DNA from: Glandiceps talaboti
Taxonomy: Eukaryota; Hemichordata; Enteropneusta; Spengelidae
Reading direction: 5' to 3'
Assembly: GCF_964340395.1 (NCBI RefSeq)
Contig: NC_135560.1
Coordinates: 24,051,675 to 24,115,674 of the forward strand
Length of the DNA: 64,000 nucleotides
Shown: positions 1-13,710 of the stretch, one piece after another
Layout: each line of letters starts with the position of its first letter
Numbering within the stretch: position 1 is the stretch's first letter
The notes under the pieces: model-generated
What the model saw: only the letters and a program-made list of their open reading frames with translations
What the model was told of the DNA's origin: nothing
The model's database searches: none
Made by a program: the position numbers and the translations under genes

Positions 1-3000
1 CCTTTTTTCACATAAGCAAACACATATCAAACATAAATGATCATTCATTAAAATGCGTGAACAGAGAAATAATGAAATTATCAATGTTAGGAAGTTAAAG
101 AGAAAGATTCTGCTTTGTTGATAAGCTGATCAGGTTTTTGGTTGTTAAAACTTGTTATACCCAAGAATTTCCTCTTGCATTTGAAAGCGTGTCTGCCATC
201 AACATTACTGACTTTGCGGTATATCAGGAGTATATCGGAGCACATGATACATAAAATGACAGGTAAATCACTTGAACACGGTGACCTGTCCATGAGGTCT
301 GAACTTTTACCATAAATTCAATATCATTTGCACGATAAAGTTTGCAATCATCGAGCTATAACATCTCTAATTCTATTTTGAGGAGAATAATGAAAATTTA
401 AAATACATTCCTAGTGTAACCTCAACTTTCAATTTAAAATTTGGCTTAGTAGAACTAGTGCCAATTAAAACTGTAGTTGTTGTTCCCTACATCATTTGTC
501 ATATGTCATTCAATATATGGACTACAGACAAACACATGAGGCTTGTATTAAAAGAATGTGTAATCTGTGAAAATTATGGGAGTTATACCATGGTCGTCCT
601 TTTGTCAGGACAACGCTCATTTACGTCACGTATTCGAGGATGTTCGAACCATGAGTCAAAACATTCAAAGTGGTCACCACTCTTCCTGATTTGTTGTAAT
701 TTATGCTTCCACAGCTTTGATTATTTCAGTCCCAATATTTTTCGTTTTTCAGCCGAAACATACTCGTGACCTTCTTGATAGACTGGAAGTGATAGGGCGT
801 ATTGGTTACTCGTTTTTTTCTTGTGTATTACATTATACTTCACGTGTATAAGCCATTTGATTCACGTGTAATATTGCACTGGTTCGGTCAATATCTGCAG
901 ATATTACACTGGCTCAGTGTAATATCCAGATATTGCACTGGTACGATAGAACATTGAGAGACAATGCTCTGCACTATGCATTAATTTACTTATTGAACAT
1001 CTAATCCAAGATTGCATAAAGGTCAGAATGTGGCATATGTTTAATTTTAAGCATTGTCTCCAACATAGACGCTATGTACTTGGTTGGTACAATATCTTCA
1101 CTATAAACTATAAACCATGAATCGTTCTTTAACTACTACATAGTATTTCATATGTGATAACACCCTGTCACGTAAGTGATATTGCACTAGCTTGCACGCT
1201 TTTCAAAAGACAAGAAGGAGGACCAAACATAATAATATAAGCGATAGAGACATGTGCGTGCCATGGTTGCTTTTTAATATGCAAATCCACAACAGCTAAA
1301 CTTTACACAATGTCAATGAATGACTAATGATAGCATTGACAATTAAGTGTACCATTCTTAGTACTGACATTAAGTCTTAAAACACAAACAATTTGAGAAT
1401 TGTACCCACCTCACCAACCATAATTTCCTTGTAATTTCAACAAGAGATTCAGATTGAATTGTAAATCACAAAACGGTCTTAATTTATTCAATTTGGATAG
1501 CCTAGAGTAAATGTTGTTTCGATGGACCATTCGGAGTATAAACGTAAGGAAAAATAATGTGGCACATTTACAATTTCATGACAAACGAAACATGGTCATA
1601 AAACAAAATAAACTGTAATCATTATTGCCATCAGAGACATTTGCAAGGTGTGAACACTAAACAGTAGTCATCAAATTATTTGGCGTCAACTGTCATGAAT
1701 TTGTCTACAAGTTTTATTTAATGGCGTTTTTGAAAACGCGAAGTCAAAAATTACGTGACCCTCCATGAACCAATTGGACTTTCATGTATTTTCACAGATT
1801 GAATAGATGGTGAATTTCCTTTCTAGTAGACATGATTGCCATTTGAAAATGTTTAAACTAGTTCCGTTTGGAGAAAAACGGTCTGCGAACGTCAGACCCC
1901 ACATGCATAATGTTACAGCTGAATGCTTCAAAGAGATGTAAACTATCGACTTCCTTACTACCCCTATTAACTTCGTCTGCACGTCATACGAATGACCCAA
2001 ACGGAGATCCTCACTCTATGAAATCTTTCGTATGGTATGGTATGTCTTGCTTGAGAATGGGTAGGATAAAATTATTTCCTGGATAATTGATTGCATAGCA
2101 CCACGTCGCTTACAAACAATGTCTGTCACGGTATTAGATATCAGATTCAATTTTTTCAGGTTCCATAACTTATTTAACAGTTCAACACACGTCTTAACAT
2201 TTACGATGTAAATGATCAGACGTCTGCCATAACTATAAAGTTGATATATTTGTTTTAGTCGCAATGACGATATGTATGGCGTGATTGTAACTGATGTTAG
2301 TACAGCTTATTACATACACAGAATAACAATATGTTAAAACATAAATTAGTTTTCTCGTGCTTTTCATTTTATATCTTCGCCATACTGACAAATATTTGTA
2401 GTCTGATAGACATCTTCAGGCTGATATCTGCATCATGTGTTTTCTTACGTTGACGTATTTTCATTCTAGATATAGGCTTAATAATCCAAGTGAATAATCC
2501 GCATTTCATGCCCAGAAAGCTGACCTGAATAGAGATCATATGCAGACATTTGATAGATAGATACCATGACTACATTTACACAGCTATAGTGACGTTGCCA
2601 GGAAGGCCAACACCCAAAATTAGTAGTCATCATGTTGTAGAAAATCAAATGATTGTTTCCATTGTCAACTGATATTTCACGACTTACAAAGAGAATTGTC
2701 TCCCTGTTCTGTAAACTTGACCATTTGAAACATATTTGCTTCGTGTTTATTTCGACAGATACTAACAAGTCCAGACCTTCAGATCTCTGTTAATTTCTTT
2801 GTACGTGTTCCATTCGATAGATTTGCAATACATTCAGACCTTCAGAATAATGTGAATAGTTTGTACGTGTTCTTTTGGACACCGTTTATGTGATTGTGAG
2901 CCGGTATGGATATTGTTTCGCCATTATACATTTTATTATGACTGGAAAATTAAAAGACATACGTAAGGCATCTACTTGCTCACATTTCCACGTAGTCATC

Positions 3001-3280
3001 GACTTGGTAATACCTTAGCTTGAACTGAGTATGAACTCAGGCTTTGATCTCAGTGTAGTTTTTATTTCTATTTGTGTCTAGTCTATACAATGTCTCCATT
3101 TAGATGGTATAGATGAGTTTAATTCGTGCTCTTCTTTTACGACATTTTATTGGACACACAATGATAGTCACGAATGTTGTAGATTTCAGTAGTCACCACC
3201 ATTTCAAGTTCGAATTCCATAATTTAGAACAATCTGTAAAGTACATGTATTTGGCAGTGATGGAATGTCCGTCATTAATT
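1..3280. other. Non-coding stretch
   Basis: No ORF resembles a protein family. The only structure seen is at 835-945, where short related segments ending in ATATTGCACTGG recur about three times, with two CACGTG E-boxes (841 and 863) and a palindromic stretch around CTGCAG at 895. A similar segment (GATATTGCACTAG) recurs near 1180. Confidence 0.6.
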
Positions 3281-3314
3281 CAGTCAGTCAGTCAGTCAGT
3301 CAGTCAGTCAGTCA
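3281..3314. repeat. (CAGT)n microsatellite
   Basis: About eight head-to-tail CAGT units with no interruption. Confidence 0.95.
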
Positions 3315-5419
3315 TATAGTCGGTCAGTATGTTTTTCGCTCGTCTGGAAATGTCAATATGTTTGTAAATAGTGTTAAGTGAAACAAACTGCTGGCCTGAT
3401 TGTCATGCTACCTGGTAGGGGTTTTACCTTTAGTGTCAAGATCAGAAATAGTTCAAGGCAAATTGATCGAATTTGTGATGCACACTTAAATAATTAAATT
3501 ATCCAAATTTCAAAAGTGTTGGGCTTATCATAATGTTCTATCATTGGTGGGAGTGTATCCTTTGGTATCTATATATTATAAATGTTGAAGGAAAGAAGCC
3601 GTGGCCTTGATATCCAAATCATGTCGAAGTAATGTAATTTTGGTGAAGATTCTTAGTCAGAATATTAAAGAAATAATCATTCCACTATTTTGGCATGTGG
3701 ATATACCGCCTTCCCTTTTTGTCTTTCGTTCGTTTTGCATGGATTAATGTGTATAAAGGAATAAATAGCCATCATTACTAACACATCATAAACTCGTATA
3801 CTTAAACAGGATAGTGATTGATTTAAAGCATATTCGGATACTTCTATATTCACCATGCGTTCTTTTCCATTGAACCAATTAAATGAGATTGACAGAGTGA
3901 AATGCTAACAGTTTTTGTTGTGTTTTTAAAAAAAAAAGATATCTAGAGTTCTTGCAGGAACGCGACTTTGCATCACTTCATATTGATATTCATCAAGGAA
4001 AATCAGAAGTGCTAATTTGACTCGTCATCTTTACACATATATTGAAACCAAAAATGTCATTATACGACATGTTCCCTGGAGTTTTAAATGTTCTTTTAGT
4101 GCGCATATCTAATTTGTATTCCACCACCGTAAAATACCTTTCCTTCAAGAATAATTATTTTCACAATTTCTGAAGGTGTATAACTGACGTGTCTGAATCT
4201 GGCCTCGTTTACTTTGAACAATCAAGCAATTATGAATAATTGCTAACTTATTGAATTTGACTTTATGTATCATATCGTATACTTCAATCGAGAAAAGGTT
4301 TCCTCCAAAATAATTTTAATTTGGAACATCTAGACATTTCCTTTCAATTACTTAGTTACCCAATCAACATTCATTAACCGGATTAGGGAGAAAGCAAGCC
4401 AATTAACTGAAAATACCATAGAGAGTAATGAAGCAGACAGACATGAATTATCAGAATGCTTTTGTACACATAAATAACCGGTATTCATGTTTTGAGGTGA
4501 ATACTCGTTGGAAGATTATTATAACTTTTTGATTGAGAGTCACTTCACTTAAAACATACCAAGCCTCAAATAAATCGAATTTAAAAGTAAGTAGCATCGT
4601 AACTTCTGTACCAATGGACCCTTCATTAAATAGTGTTTGTTCCTACAATTATTCTTTCTCCTGTAACCTTTCTGTGTGTACACAAAGTGATAACGTCAGT
4701 AAACTCGTCTGCTTTGAGATCAGACCTAATTACATTGAATTCTAACTCTCAGAGGGTAGCTACTGTAATTACAGTGTTTGACAGAAACTAACTAGTTGCA
4801 TATGTCATGTGTTATGGCTCACCTATCACACCGTCGTTGGGATTAAAACACCCGCAGGTTATTTATATCTTCTTCAATCAAAGATCTGTTGTGGATGCTC
4901 GCAAACCTAAGGTTTCAAAATTGACATGTCTGTGTGATGCAGTAAACACCGTCAACGTGTATAGCCTTTAGCGACGTACAGTTGAATCTGACAAGTGCCA
5001 ACTTAAAGTCGAGGCTCTCCCCAAACCTAGCAAAGGACTTTAGTGAAAACGTCTTAGATTTCACTTCTTAATTCATATCATATTTAATAGCGATAAATCA
5101 TATCATATCAAATTTCCCTTTTATATGAAAACTTTTTTGTTCATCTAATATTCATAAACTGACTTATTTATTTATTTCTCGTCTTATACAAGACTAATAG
5201 ACTAGTGTGGCATTTGATCAAGCGAAACCTTTACAGCATCTTCAAGAAACAAGAATGCTAATATAAATGAAATGGTCTCTGTATTTTTTGAAACATGTGT
5301 AGGAGGAGTTCATTTTATCTTGTTTGGATATTGTGTTAATATAATGGGTGTTGGCCACTTCGGAAGGATTGTGATTGGCGATATTTGGGATTTATCAGTG
5401 CAGGGTATAGGTATATTTT
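3315..5419. other. Non-coding stretch
   Basis: AT-rich sequence with short homopolymers and no recognisable gene or repeat. The longest ORF here (4533-4745) has no family resemblance. Confidence 0.55.
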
Positions 5420-5700
5420 AAAAGAAAATCACTAAATTGGCATCTTTAATGTTTAATGGAAACTTATATTTACATATTAGCGAAAGGTTGAAACACATAA
5501 TTTGTATACTAATAAATGTATGACAGTGTAGTTCTATACGATTGAATAAATTGGAAACTATGTTGAGATGTATTGTGAAATATAAATTGACCAGCATGGG
5601 TGTGTAGAATAAATACAATTTCTATTTTTATTTCTATTTCTATTTCATTATATAGCATGTTATTACGTTACTCTTTACGCTGCAGTAAGTCAACACAAAT

Positions 5701-5738
<38 letters not shown>
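5420..5738 (+). mobile_element. Possible LINE 3' end with (CTAA)n tail
   Basis: A run of about nine CTAA/ACTA units (5702-5738) follows AACACAAATAAA. This is the form of the short-repeat tail at 3' ends of CR1-like LINEs. Upstream, one plus-strand frame gives a short hydrophobic and basic stretch (KLASLMFNGNLY...) with an internal stop, which could be a worn C-terminus. The repeat is certain; the LINE assignment is only suggestive. Confidence 0.35.
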
Positions 5739-5739
<1 letters not shown>

Positions 5740-5920
5740 TATATAATTAAGGTGTACAGTGGCGTTCTGTCAATACGTATGTTGTACCTTTCTACCGTCA
5801 GGACCATCGACGCAAATAGCTATATGTACACGCCATTCCACTTGAAAGTGTTTCTTTTTCTAAAAATCATACAAAATAATAATGGAACAAACCTGATTTA
5901 TATTCATGAAAAGTTTTATT

Positions 5921-6157
5921 AACAAATTCTGGTGTAGAATTGTGCTGCGTGTACAAGATTAACAAATTCTGGTGTAGAATTGTGCTGCGTGTACAAGGTT
6001 AACAAATTCTGGTGTAGAATTGTGCTGCATGTACAAGATTAACAAATTCTGGTGTAGAATTGTGCTGCATGTACAAGATTAACAAATTCTGGTGTAGAAT
6101 TGTGCTGCATGTACAAGATTGACAAATTCTGGTGTAGAATTGTGCTGCATGTACATG
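5921..6157 (+). repeat. 40-bp minisatellite, six copies
   Basis: Units begin at 5921, 5961, 6001, 6041, 6081 and 6121, exactly 40 bp apart, each starting AACAAATTCTGGTGTAGAAT (the last starts with G). Copies differ at only one to three bases. A GCGTG variant marks the first two and GCATG the last four, so the array grew by duplicating neighbours recently. Confidence 0.95.
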
Positions 6158-6225
6158 ATATTTCAAAACATACATCTGGGTTGGGTTTGGGACAGTGTGT
6201 GTGGGCGGGGGACAGAGATTTTAGG

Positions 6226-6496
6226 TTGTGTGTATGTACTTATGTATGTATGTATGTATGTATGTATGTATGTATGTGGGTAGGTAGGTAGGTAGGTAGG
6301 TAGGTAGGTAGGTATGTATGTATGTACGTACGTACGTATGTGTGTGTGTATGTATGTATGTATGTATGTATGTATGTATGTATGTATGTATGTATGCCTG
6401 CCTGTACTGTCTGCATGCATGTATGTATGTATGTATGTATGTATGTCTGTCTGTCTGTCTGGCTGGCTGGCTGGCTGGCTGCCTGTCTGTCTGTCT
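6226..6496 (+). repeat. Compound tetranucleotide microsatellite
   Basis: Blocks of (GTAT)n, (GTAG)n, (GTAC)n, (GTCT)n and (GGCT)n follow one another, showing stepwise mutation of one GTAT-type array. All ORFs here are translations of the repeat. Confidence 0.95.
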
Positions 6497-9400
6497 ACTT
6501 TTGATACATGATACATTTTGTGATTTAAGTTCTGTTAGGAGATTTGATTATTGCCTACATGTTAAGCCAGGATTTGTGCGAGTAGTCTATCTTTGGAGAA
6601 AACCTATCTTTTTCACTGGCACTCTTCCCTTTTGGCACTAAGCTGCTTTAGACTTTATTGTTGAAATAATCATAATAAGCTTACTCTAAGATAAAGATGC
6701 ACAAGAATGTAATATAAGCACACCTGGCACGAAAAATGAAATTAAGCGAGCGATTGATTAAGTTTTAGCACGCAGAGGGTATTGGGGTGACTATCGTCCG
6801 TGAGGTTTTGACGAAAAATGAGCAGGGACAAACCTTTAGATAAGTACAAACTCCAAATACCATCGCTCCACCCCTCAATTCTCTTAAATGACTACCCTCC
6901 CCATCGGTCCACCCCTTAATTTACTTAAATGACTATATATCCCTCCTCATAACAGTGGAATGATTAGAATGTGTTTTCCGCAAATTAGCATACGAATGTA
7001 GATTTCACTACAAATTTTAGCGGTCTAACTATTATTGGCTATATCTGCACCGGCCTTATTGATTCCTTATTAGTATAAGTCGCTTTGCTTTGAATACAAG
7101 TTTATGAATAAATATGATACATATAGATGGAATGAAGTGGAAAATGTACGTGTCATATTTCTATTAGCTCTGTGACTTTATTAAAGTATAAACTTTGAAT
7201 GTCGAAATGAAAAACCGTATACTTAGGTATACTGTTAAATGAGAGAACGATCCTTCATACAACACGACTACCGTGCTATGCCAGTCATTTCAATATATAT
7301 ACATTTCATTGTGTTTCCAATACCATCGAGTTGAATTGAGTTCGCTTTCCATATGTTTTCCAAAACTGATACATAAATCTCAAATAACCAATTTACTCAA
7401 TATCATTACATGTACTCTGTAATCGAAGTACTTTTTCACCACCAAAATCATGAAATGATCGCCTATGTTCCATAATCTCAGAATCGATATGCAAGATTAC
7501 AGTGAAAATGGGTATTTAAATATGTGTGGGCATGTCATCAAATCCCTATATCAGGTACGAAAAGAAGTATTATATATGGTTGGTATATCCAAACGTGGTG
7601 TGACGTGGATGGTTGGCATAGAAACAGAGCAGATACCATTAACTATGGCCTCCTTCAACCTTTACTTAAATGAATTCCTCTCTCTTTCTTGGAAAAAGCT
7701 AAATATCGTTTGATCTCTATGTCTTTGAATAACTAAGTATCGAGGTAAAAACAGACGGGTCTTTGTATGCTCATACACGGTCGTATTTGTACAACATAAA
7801 TTCAACGTATGTACAGATTCTATCCTCTTCCCATTGTCGGGGTCAGTAACTTCAACAAGTCGATATTCTTTATATTTTAAATCTTTTCCAGCGAAAGGGC
7901 ATGGTGCATGTGGTCGATACTATAAACATTGCTTAGCATATCAGTATCACTAATCATTTCCTAGAAGAATAGGTATATTATAATTCCCAAAGTTACGTTT
8001 GGAGATTTTTCGTAATTACTGTAAAGAAAACTTTAATGGACAGCGCGGTCTTTGGTGATTTTTTTTCGTTTGTAAAATGCAGCCTCTCCACGCTCTCAAT
8101 GTTTATTGAGATTAATGCAATATCAAAAAGCAACGGACAGTTACGTTTTTATTTATCTTCTACGCGTTAGTGGTTTCACATACTAAAAGCACTGAGTGGA
8201 ATACGTGTTCCCGGGTGTCTACATAACTGTAGTTATGTCATGCAATCGATAAATCAAGTAGCACCAACTAGACCCTCCCTATACGTGGTATTTTATGCAC
8301 ATCAAATTTACGCTTACAGGTATGTGTGAACGACGCATGTTGACCACAATTTTATTTTACTACTTTCAAATTGACATACGTAGACCACTCTTTGAAGTGA
8401 AATGTGGACATACTTTATTTTTTCCAAACTTTTAGATAGTAATAATATGTGTAAATGACACGACTGAAATGATTAAAGCGTCTACCCAGCGTTTCAACAT
8501 TGCATCATTAATCATATGACTGCTTTTATCTCTTCATGAAATTCATATTTTAAGAAGATGAATACGCTATCACAATGACGTACAATATGTCCGTGGTCGG
8601 TTTTGGGTCCATATGGAGAAAACATACTCTCCCTTTATTTAAAAATTAAGTATTCTGAGGAGTAAAAGAAATGGGCTTACACTCGACAATAGTTTCTGAA
8701 AGTAGTAACTTTATTTTTATTAAAAATCGCTTCCCAAATAAGCAGCCGCCATTATATATAATATACCTGCTTTGAAATCCATGTATATTTCATTGCTATT
8801 TGTCGATATATTGAATCTATGTACATATTTCATTGTACATTGAAGAAGATAATTACAGAACACGTTTTTGTTACTCTACATTCATCCAGGAGGTCCACAC
8901 GTCAACACAAACGAGAGTTTTGTTTAATTACTTACATTTAAAAACTCATTGAAATTTCCAACTAATGATATTTTGTAGCCTGTGTGGCAGTTTTCAAAAG
9001 ATGGAGGGAAATCAATCAAATCAACATGATGCTACTAGTCAGTTGTGTGACATTAGTTTTTATGATAAATCTAGTGACTGTCGTTATATTTCTCTTTACT
9101 ATAAATTAGATACTAGCAGCTAGTTTGACTACAAGTTTTAGTAATAACTACTTAGCCATACAACATTCATAAAAAAAGGATATGCAGCTACATTAAGAAC
9201 GCTGTCGCAGCTTGACAAAAACCAACTCGACAAAATACACGTTGTCTTTGTTCGGCTTAAACGAAACTTTTTCAATTTTAGTTCAGTTACGTTCTACACG
9301 AGTAATTTTTTATAATCTTTATAGAATTCCACACATCAATCAATCAGTTAAAAGATTCTTAGTATGCGTTTTCATGTAGCAAAGATTGTGGCAATAACTG

Positions 9401-9829
9401 TGATCTATAAAGCAATGCCAAGTAATTTCCCTAGGCTTAAACTATTTCATCTTCAATCACACATTACATGTACATTTTCGTATTCACTTCTCTCGTGTAC
9501 ATCGATTTTCAGTTACAAATAGGCCTTTTTTTACTTTTGAAGTCGTGGTTCTGTCTTGTTCAGTCTTTAGCCCATCGTCAGCCTGTCACCTTTCATTGAG
9601 TCTATTTTTGAAGGCACACAAAGAACTTGAAGGATGTCGACACTTTAGTATTACGTCGACACTTCAGTATTACACACGTCACATTCGATGTTTTATCAAT
9701 ATGATGACACGTTTGTAATACGAAAACACGGTAGTTTAATAGCTACTGAAATACATCGCATGCAGTATTTAATAAATGGTGTTTCAAGATTTGACGTTAT
9801 CCCAATTACCAGACAACCACGACTCTAGT

Positions 9830-9832
<3 letters not shown>
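6497..9832. other. Non-coding stretch
   Basis: No coding evidence. Two minor direct repeats: a roughly 39-bp unit containing CTTAAATGACTA, twice at 6865-6935, and a 19-bp unit with GTCGACACTT, twice at 9636-9674. Confidence 0.55.
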
Positions 9833-9865
<33 letters not shown>

Positions 9866-9908
9866 TACATACACACGCACACACACGCACACACACATAC
9901 ATACATAC

Positions 9909-9955
<47 letters not shown>
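9833..9955 (+). repeat. (AC)n microsatellite with ACAT interruptions
   Basis: Long AC tract with two internal ACATACAT blocks and scattered CG substitutions. It leads through a short AT run into the insert beginning at 9968. Confidence 0.95.
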
Positions 9956-9957
<2 letters not shown>

Positions 9958-9967
9958 AACATATATA

Positions 9968-10335
9968 TAACTTGTAACTTTGCCCAGTTCATGAAATAGT
10001 CAAGCTTGTGCAAATGAGAGCATACATTATGATCTAAAAGGCGCGAAATTAAATTTTTTGGGAAGAGTTTTGAACTGGGGTGTTGATTATCGAACTCTAT
10101 TAAAACACAAGCTACACTGAATTATTATAAAATAAGAATTGTGAAGTGATGTATAATAAAGTTGTTTGATTCTTATTCTTTTTTGTGTGTGTCATATAAA
10201 AGATGCTCATTTCATGTACTGGGCATATCCTACCATACCCACTTCATAACATGGGCAACACGATTGACTATTTCATGAACTGGGTAAAGTTACCTACCCA
10301 TTTCATGAATTGGGCAATTTCACAGATTGGGTGTA
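9968..10335. repeat. Microsatellite-bounded insert with repeated CATTTCATGAACTGGG units
   Basis: Lies between the (AC)n tract and the next (CA)n/(AT)n tract. The first 33 bases (TTGTAACTTTGCCCAGTTC and on) return in inverted orientation at 10263-10295. The right half (10200-10331) holds about five imperfect head-to-tail units of the form CATTTCATGAACTGGGCAA, roughly 25-40 bp apart. The layout suggests a small mobile element or a satellite derived from one; the family is not recognised. Confidence 0.6.
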
Positions 10336-10497
<162 letters not shown>

Positions 10498-10590
10498 CTA
10501 ACTCGGTGAGTATCAATCTGCTATAAGACAGTGCTCTATACCGCAGTGGCAGAGCGTAATAGTTTTGGTAGTACTGGAACTCTTTCTTGG

Positions 10591-10631
10591 GTGTAACTCG
10601 GAGTTTCACGCATATTGCGATCATCAGACAC
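10591..10631 (-). ncRNA. Hammerhead ribozyme-like motif (left arm)
   Basis: Exact mirror copy of the motif in the right arm, read on the minus strand with core CTGATGA, stems I-III and GAAA identical. A transcript through both arms would more likely fold into one long hairpin than into two ribozymes. Confidence 0.55.
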
Positions 10632-10636
10632 TGTGA

Positions 10637-10677
10637 GTGTCTGATGATCGCAATATGCGTGAAACTCCGAGTTACAC
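10637..10677 (+). ncRNA. Hammerhead ribozyme-like motif (right arm)
   Basis: The complete conserved core is present: CTGATGA at 10641-10647 and GAAA at 10661-10664. Stem I is GTGT (10637-10640) with ACAC (10674-10677). Stem II is CGCA/TGCG around an ATA loop (10649-10659), though its first position is a U-U mismatch instead of G-C. Stem III is ACT (10664-10666) with AGT (10670-10672) around a CCG loop. The predicted cleavage site is after T10673 (GUU triplet). This is a type I layout with a minimal stem III, as known in Penelope-like elements and retrozymes. Activity is not shown. Confidence 0.6.
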
Positions 10678-10703
10678 CCAAGAAAGAGTTCCAGTACTAC
10701 CAA

Positions 10704-10709
<6 letters not shown>

Positions 10710-10789
<80 letters not shown>

Positions 10790-10805
10790 CTTAATATATA
10801 TATAA

Positions 10806-10899
<94 letters not shown>
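10710..10899. repeat. (AT)n microsatellite, two blocks
   Basis: AT tract from the end of the palindrome to 10788, a short break containing AACTTAATAT and AACTT, then AT again to 10899. Confidence 0.97.
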
Positions 10900-12285
<1,386 letters not shown>

Positions 12286-12344
12286 CACACAGACACAGAC
12301 ACAGACACAGACACAGACACAGACACAGACACAGACACAGACAC
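12286..12344 (+). repeat. (ACAGAC)n microsatellite
   Basis: Hexanucleotide ACAGAC repeated about nine times without change. Confidence 0.95.
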
Positions 12345-12607
12345 TGAGTCAGGCCTTAACAGTGAAATACCATTACAGTCAAACACTCAAAAAATAATTT
12401 GTTGTCGCGGACCTACATTGACTTTCCTGTTAGCATACTAGATACTTTTTCAGCAAATGTACCCAAGGCTTGCAATCATTACGCTTTATCCGATGACCTC
12501 TGGTGCTTTTATCATCATATTTTCAAAATAAATTACAATATGCATAGACATAATTCTTGCAAGCGAGAGCATAACGTTCACTTTTTGGGAAAGTATATAC
12601 ATACATC

Positions 12608-12741
<134 letters not shown>

Positions 12742-12940
12742 CTGCCATGGGAAATACATTACGTCACTTTAAAAGATTTAACCATTCCTTCTCATTGGCT
12801 AGTGAATAATAAAACAAATCACTTGCGATATATTGCATGTGAATAAAGTCCATCGCGTGACAAATATGACGTCAGTTCTGAATTACTGTGAAATTATTGA
12901 ATGCTATTATGTGTCCCTGCCTGTAAACTTGTCCTCCTGC

Positions 12941-12977
12941 TGTATGTATGTATGTCTGTCTGTCTGTCTGTCTGTCT
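12941..12977 (+). repeat. (GTAT)n/(GTCT)n microsatellite
   Basis: Short GTAT block followed by GTCT units. Confidence 0.9.
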
Positions 12978-13063
12978 CCTTGTTAGTCTTTTCCTTCTGA
13001 CTCTTTCTCTCAGCTAACATCCATTCACTCACTGGCATCACTTGACAGAAGGGTAAAATGGGG

Positions 13064-13065
<2 letters not shown>

Positions 13066-13148
<83 letters not shown>
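13066..13148. repeat. (AT)n microsatellite
   Basis: About 41 uninterrupted AT units, left neighbour of the second palindrome. Confidence 0.97.
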
Positions 13149-13149
<1 letters not shown>

Positions 13150-13224
13150 TCAGCATATACAATATGTTTTTACTGGAGCAAACAGTGCTCAATACATATA
13201 CATGTAGAGCGGTATAACTACTAA

Positions 13225-13362
13225 TAATAGTACAGTATCAAGTAAGATACAAAGGAGCCGTTACACAGTGTTTCATGTTTTCCAAATCATCGGACGATGA
13301 TTGCGAAAGCATGAAACACTGTGTAACGGCTCCTGTGTATCTTACTTGATACTGTACTATTA
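13225..13362. repeat. Second 138-bp palindrome with hammerhead-like halves
   Basis: Arms 13225-13292 and 13295-13362 pair with no indels and only four mismatches around a GA centre. Each arm, read outward, has CGATGAT, a short hairpin, ATGAAAC, then ACA CTG TGT and A, in the same order as the 10.6-kb palindrome. The right arm hairpin is TGC-GAAA-GCA. Relative to the first palindrome, stem III has changed on both strands (ACT/AGT to ACA/TGT) with the 3-nt loop kept. C3 and U4 of the core and one strand of stem I are missing at the junction, so the ribozyme is probably dead here. Confidence 0.85.
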
Positions 13363-13518
13363 CTACTGTACTGTACTATTATTATATGTATATACACACA
13401 CACACACAAGTTATGGTACGAGCCGTTACGTTACGTTAGCCGTTATGTAAATACAGCTCTACTTCTCAGTATTGAGCGCTTTTCTTTCAGTTTATGACTT
13501 ACCTCTTACACTGAATTA

Positions 13519-13710
<192 letters not shown>

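Larger units (their letters stand above)
10559..10709. repeat. Near-perfect 151-bp palindrome between (AT)n tracts
   Basis: The two arms (10559-10632 and 10636-10709) are exact reverse complements around the 3-nt centre GTG at 10633-10635. Both arms carry the same hammerhead-like motif, read outward from the centre on opposite strands. Perfect identity between the arms means recent formation or ongoing correction. The arm ends AGTTTTGG/CCAAAACT abut (AT)n on the right, while 64 bp of unique sequence separates the left arm from the AT tract. Confidence 0.95.

Noticed and set aside
6100-6641. ORFs over GTAT, AT, GA and AC tracts (also at 10.2-11.2, 12.5, 13.5, 27.6, 29.6, 40.1, 41.0 and 62.8 kb)
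   Set aside because: The proteins are only repeat translations (MYVC, YIYI, RERE, SLSL, HTHT), expected from long microsatellites in any frame.
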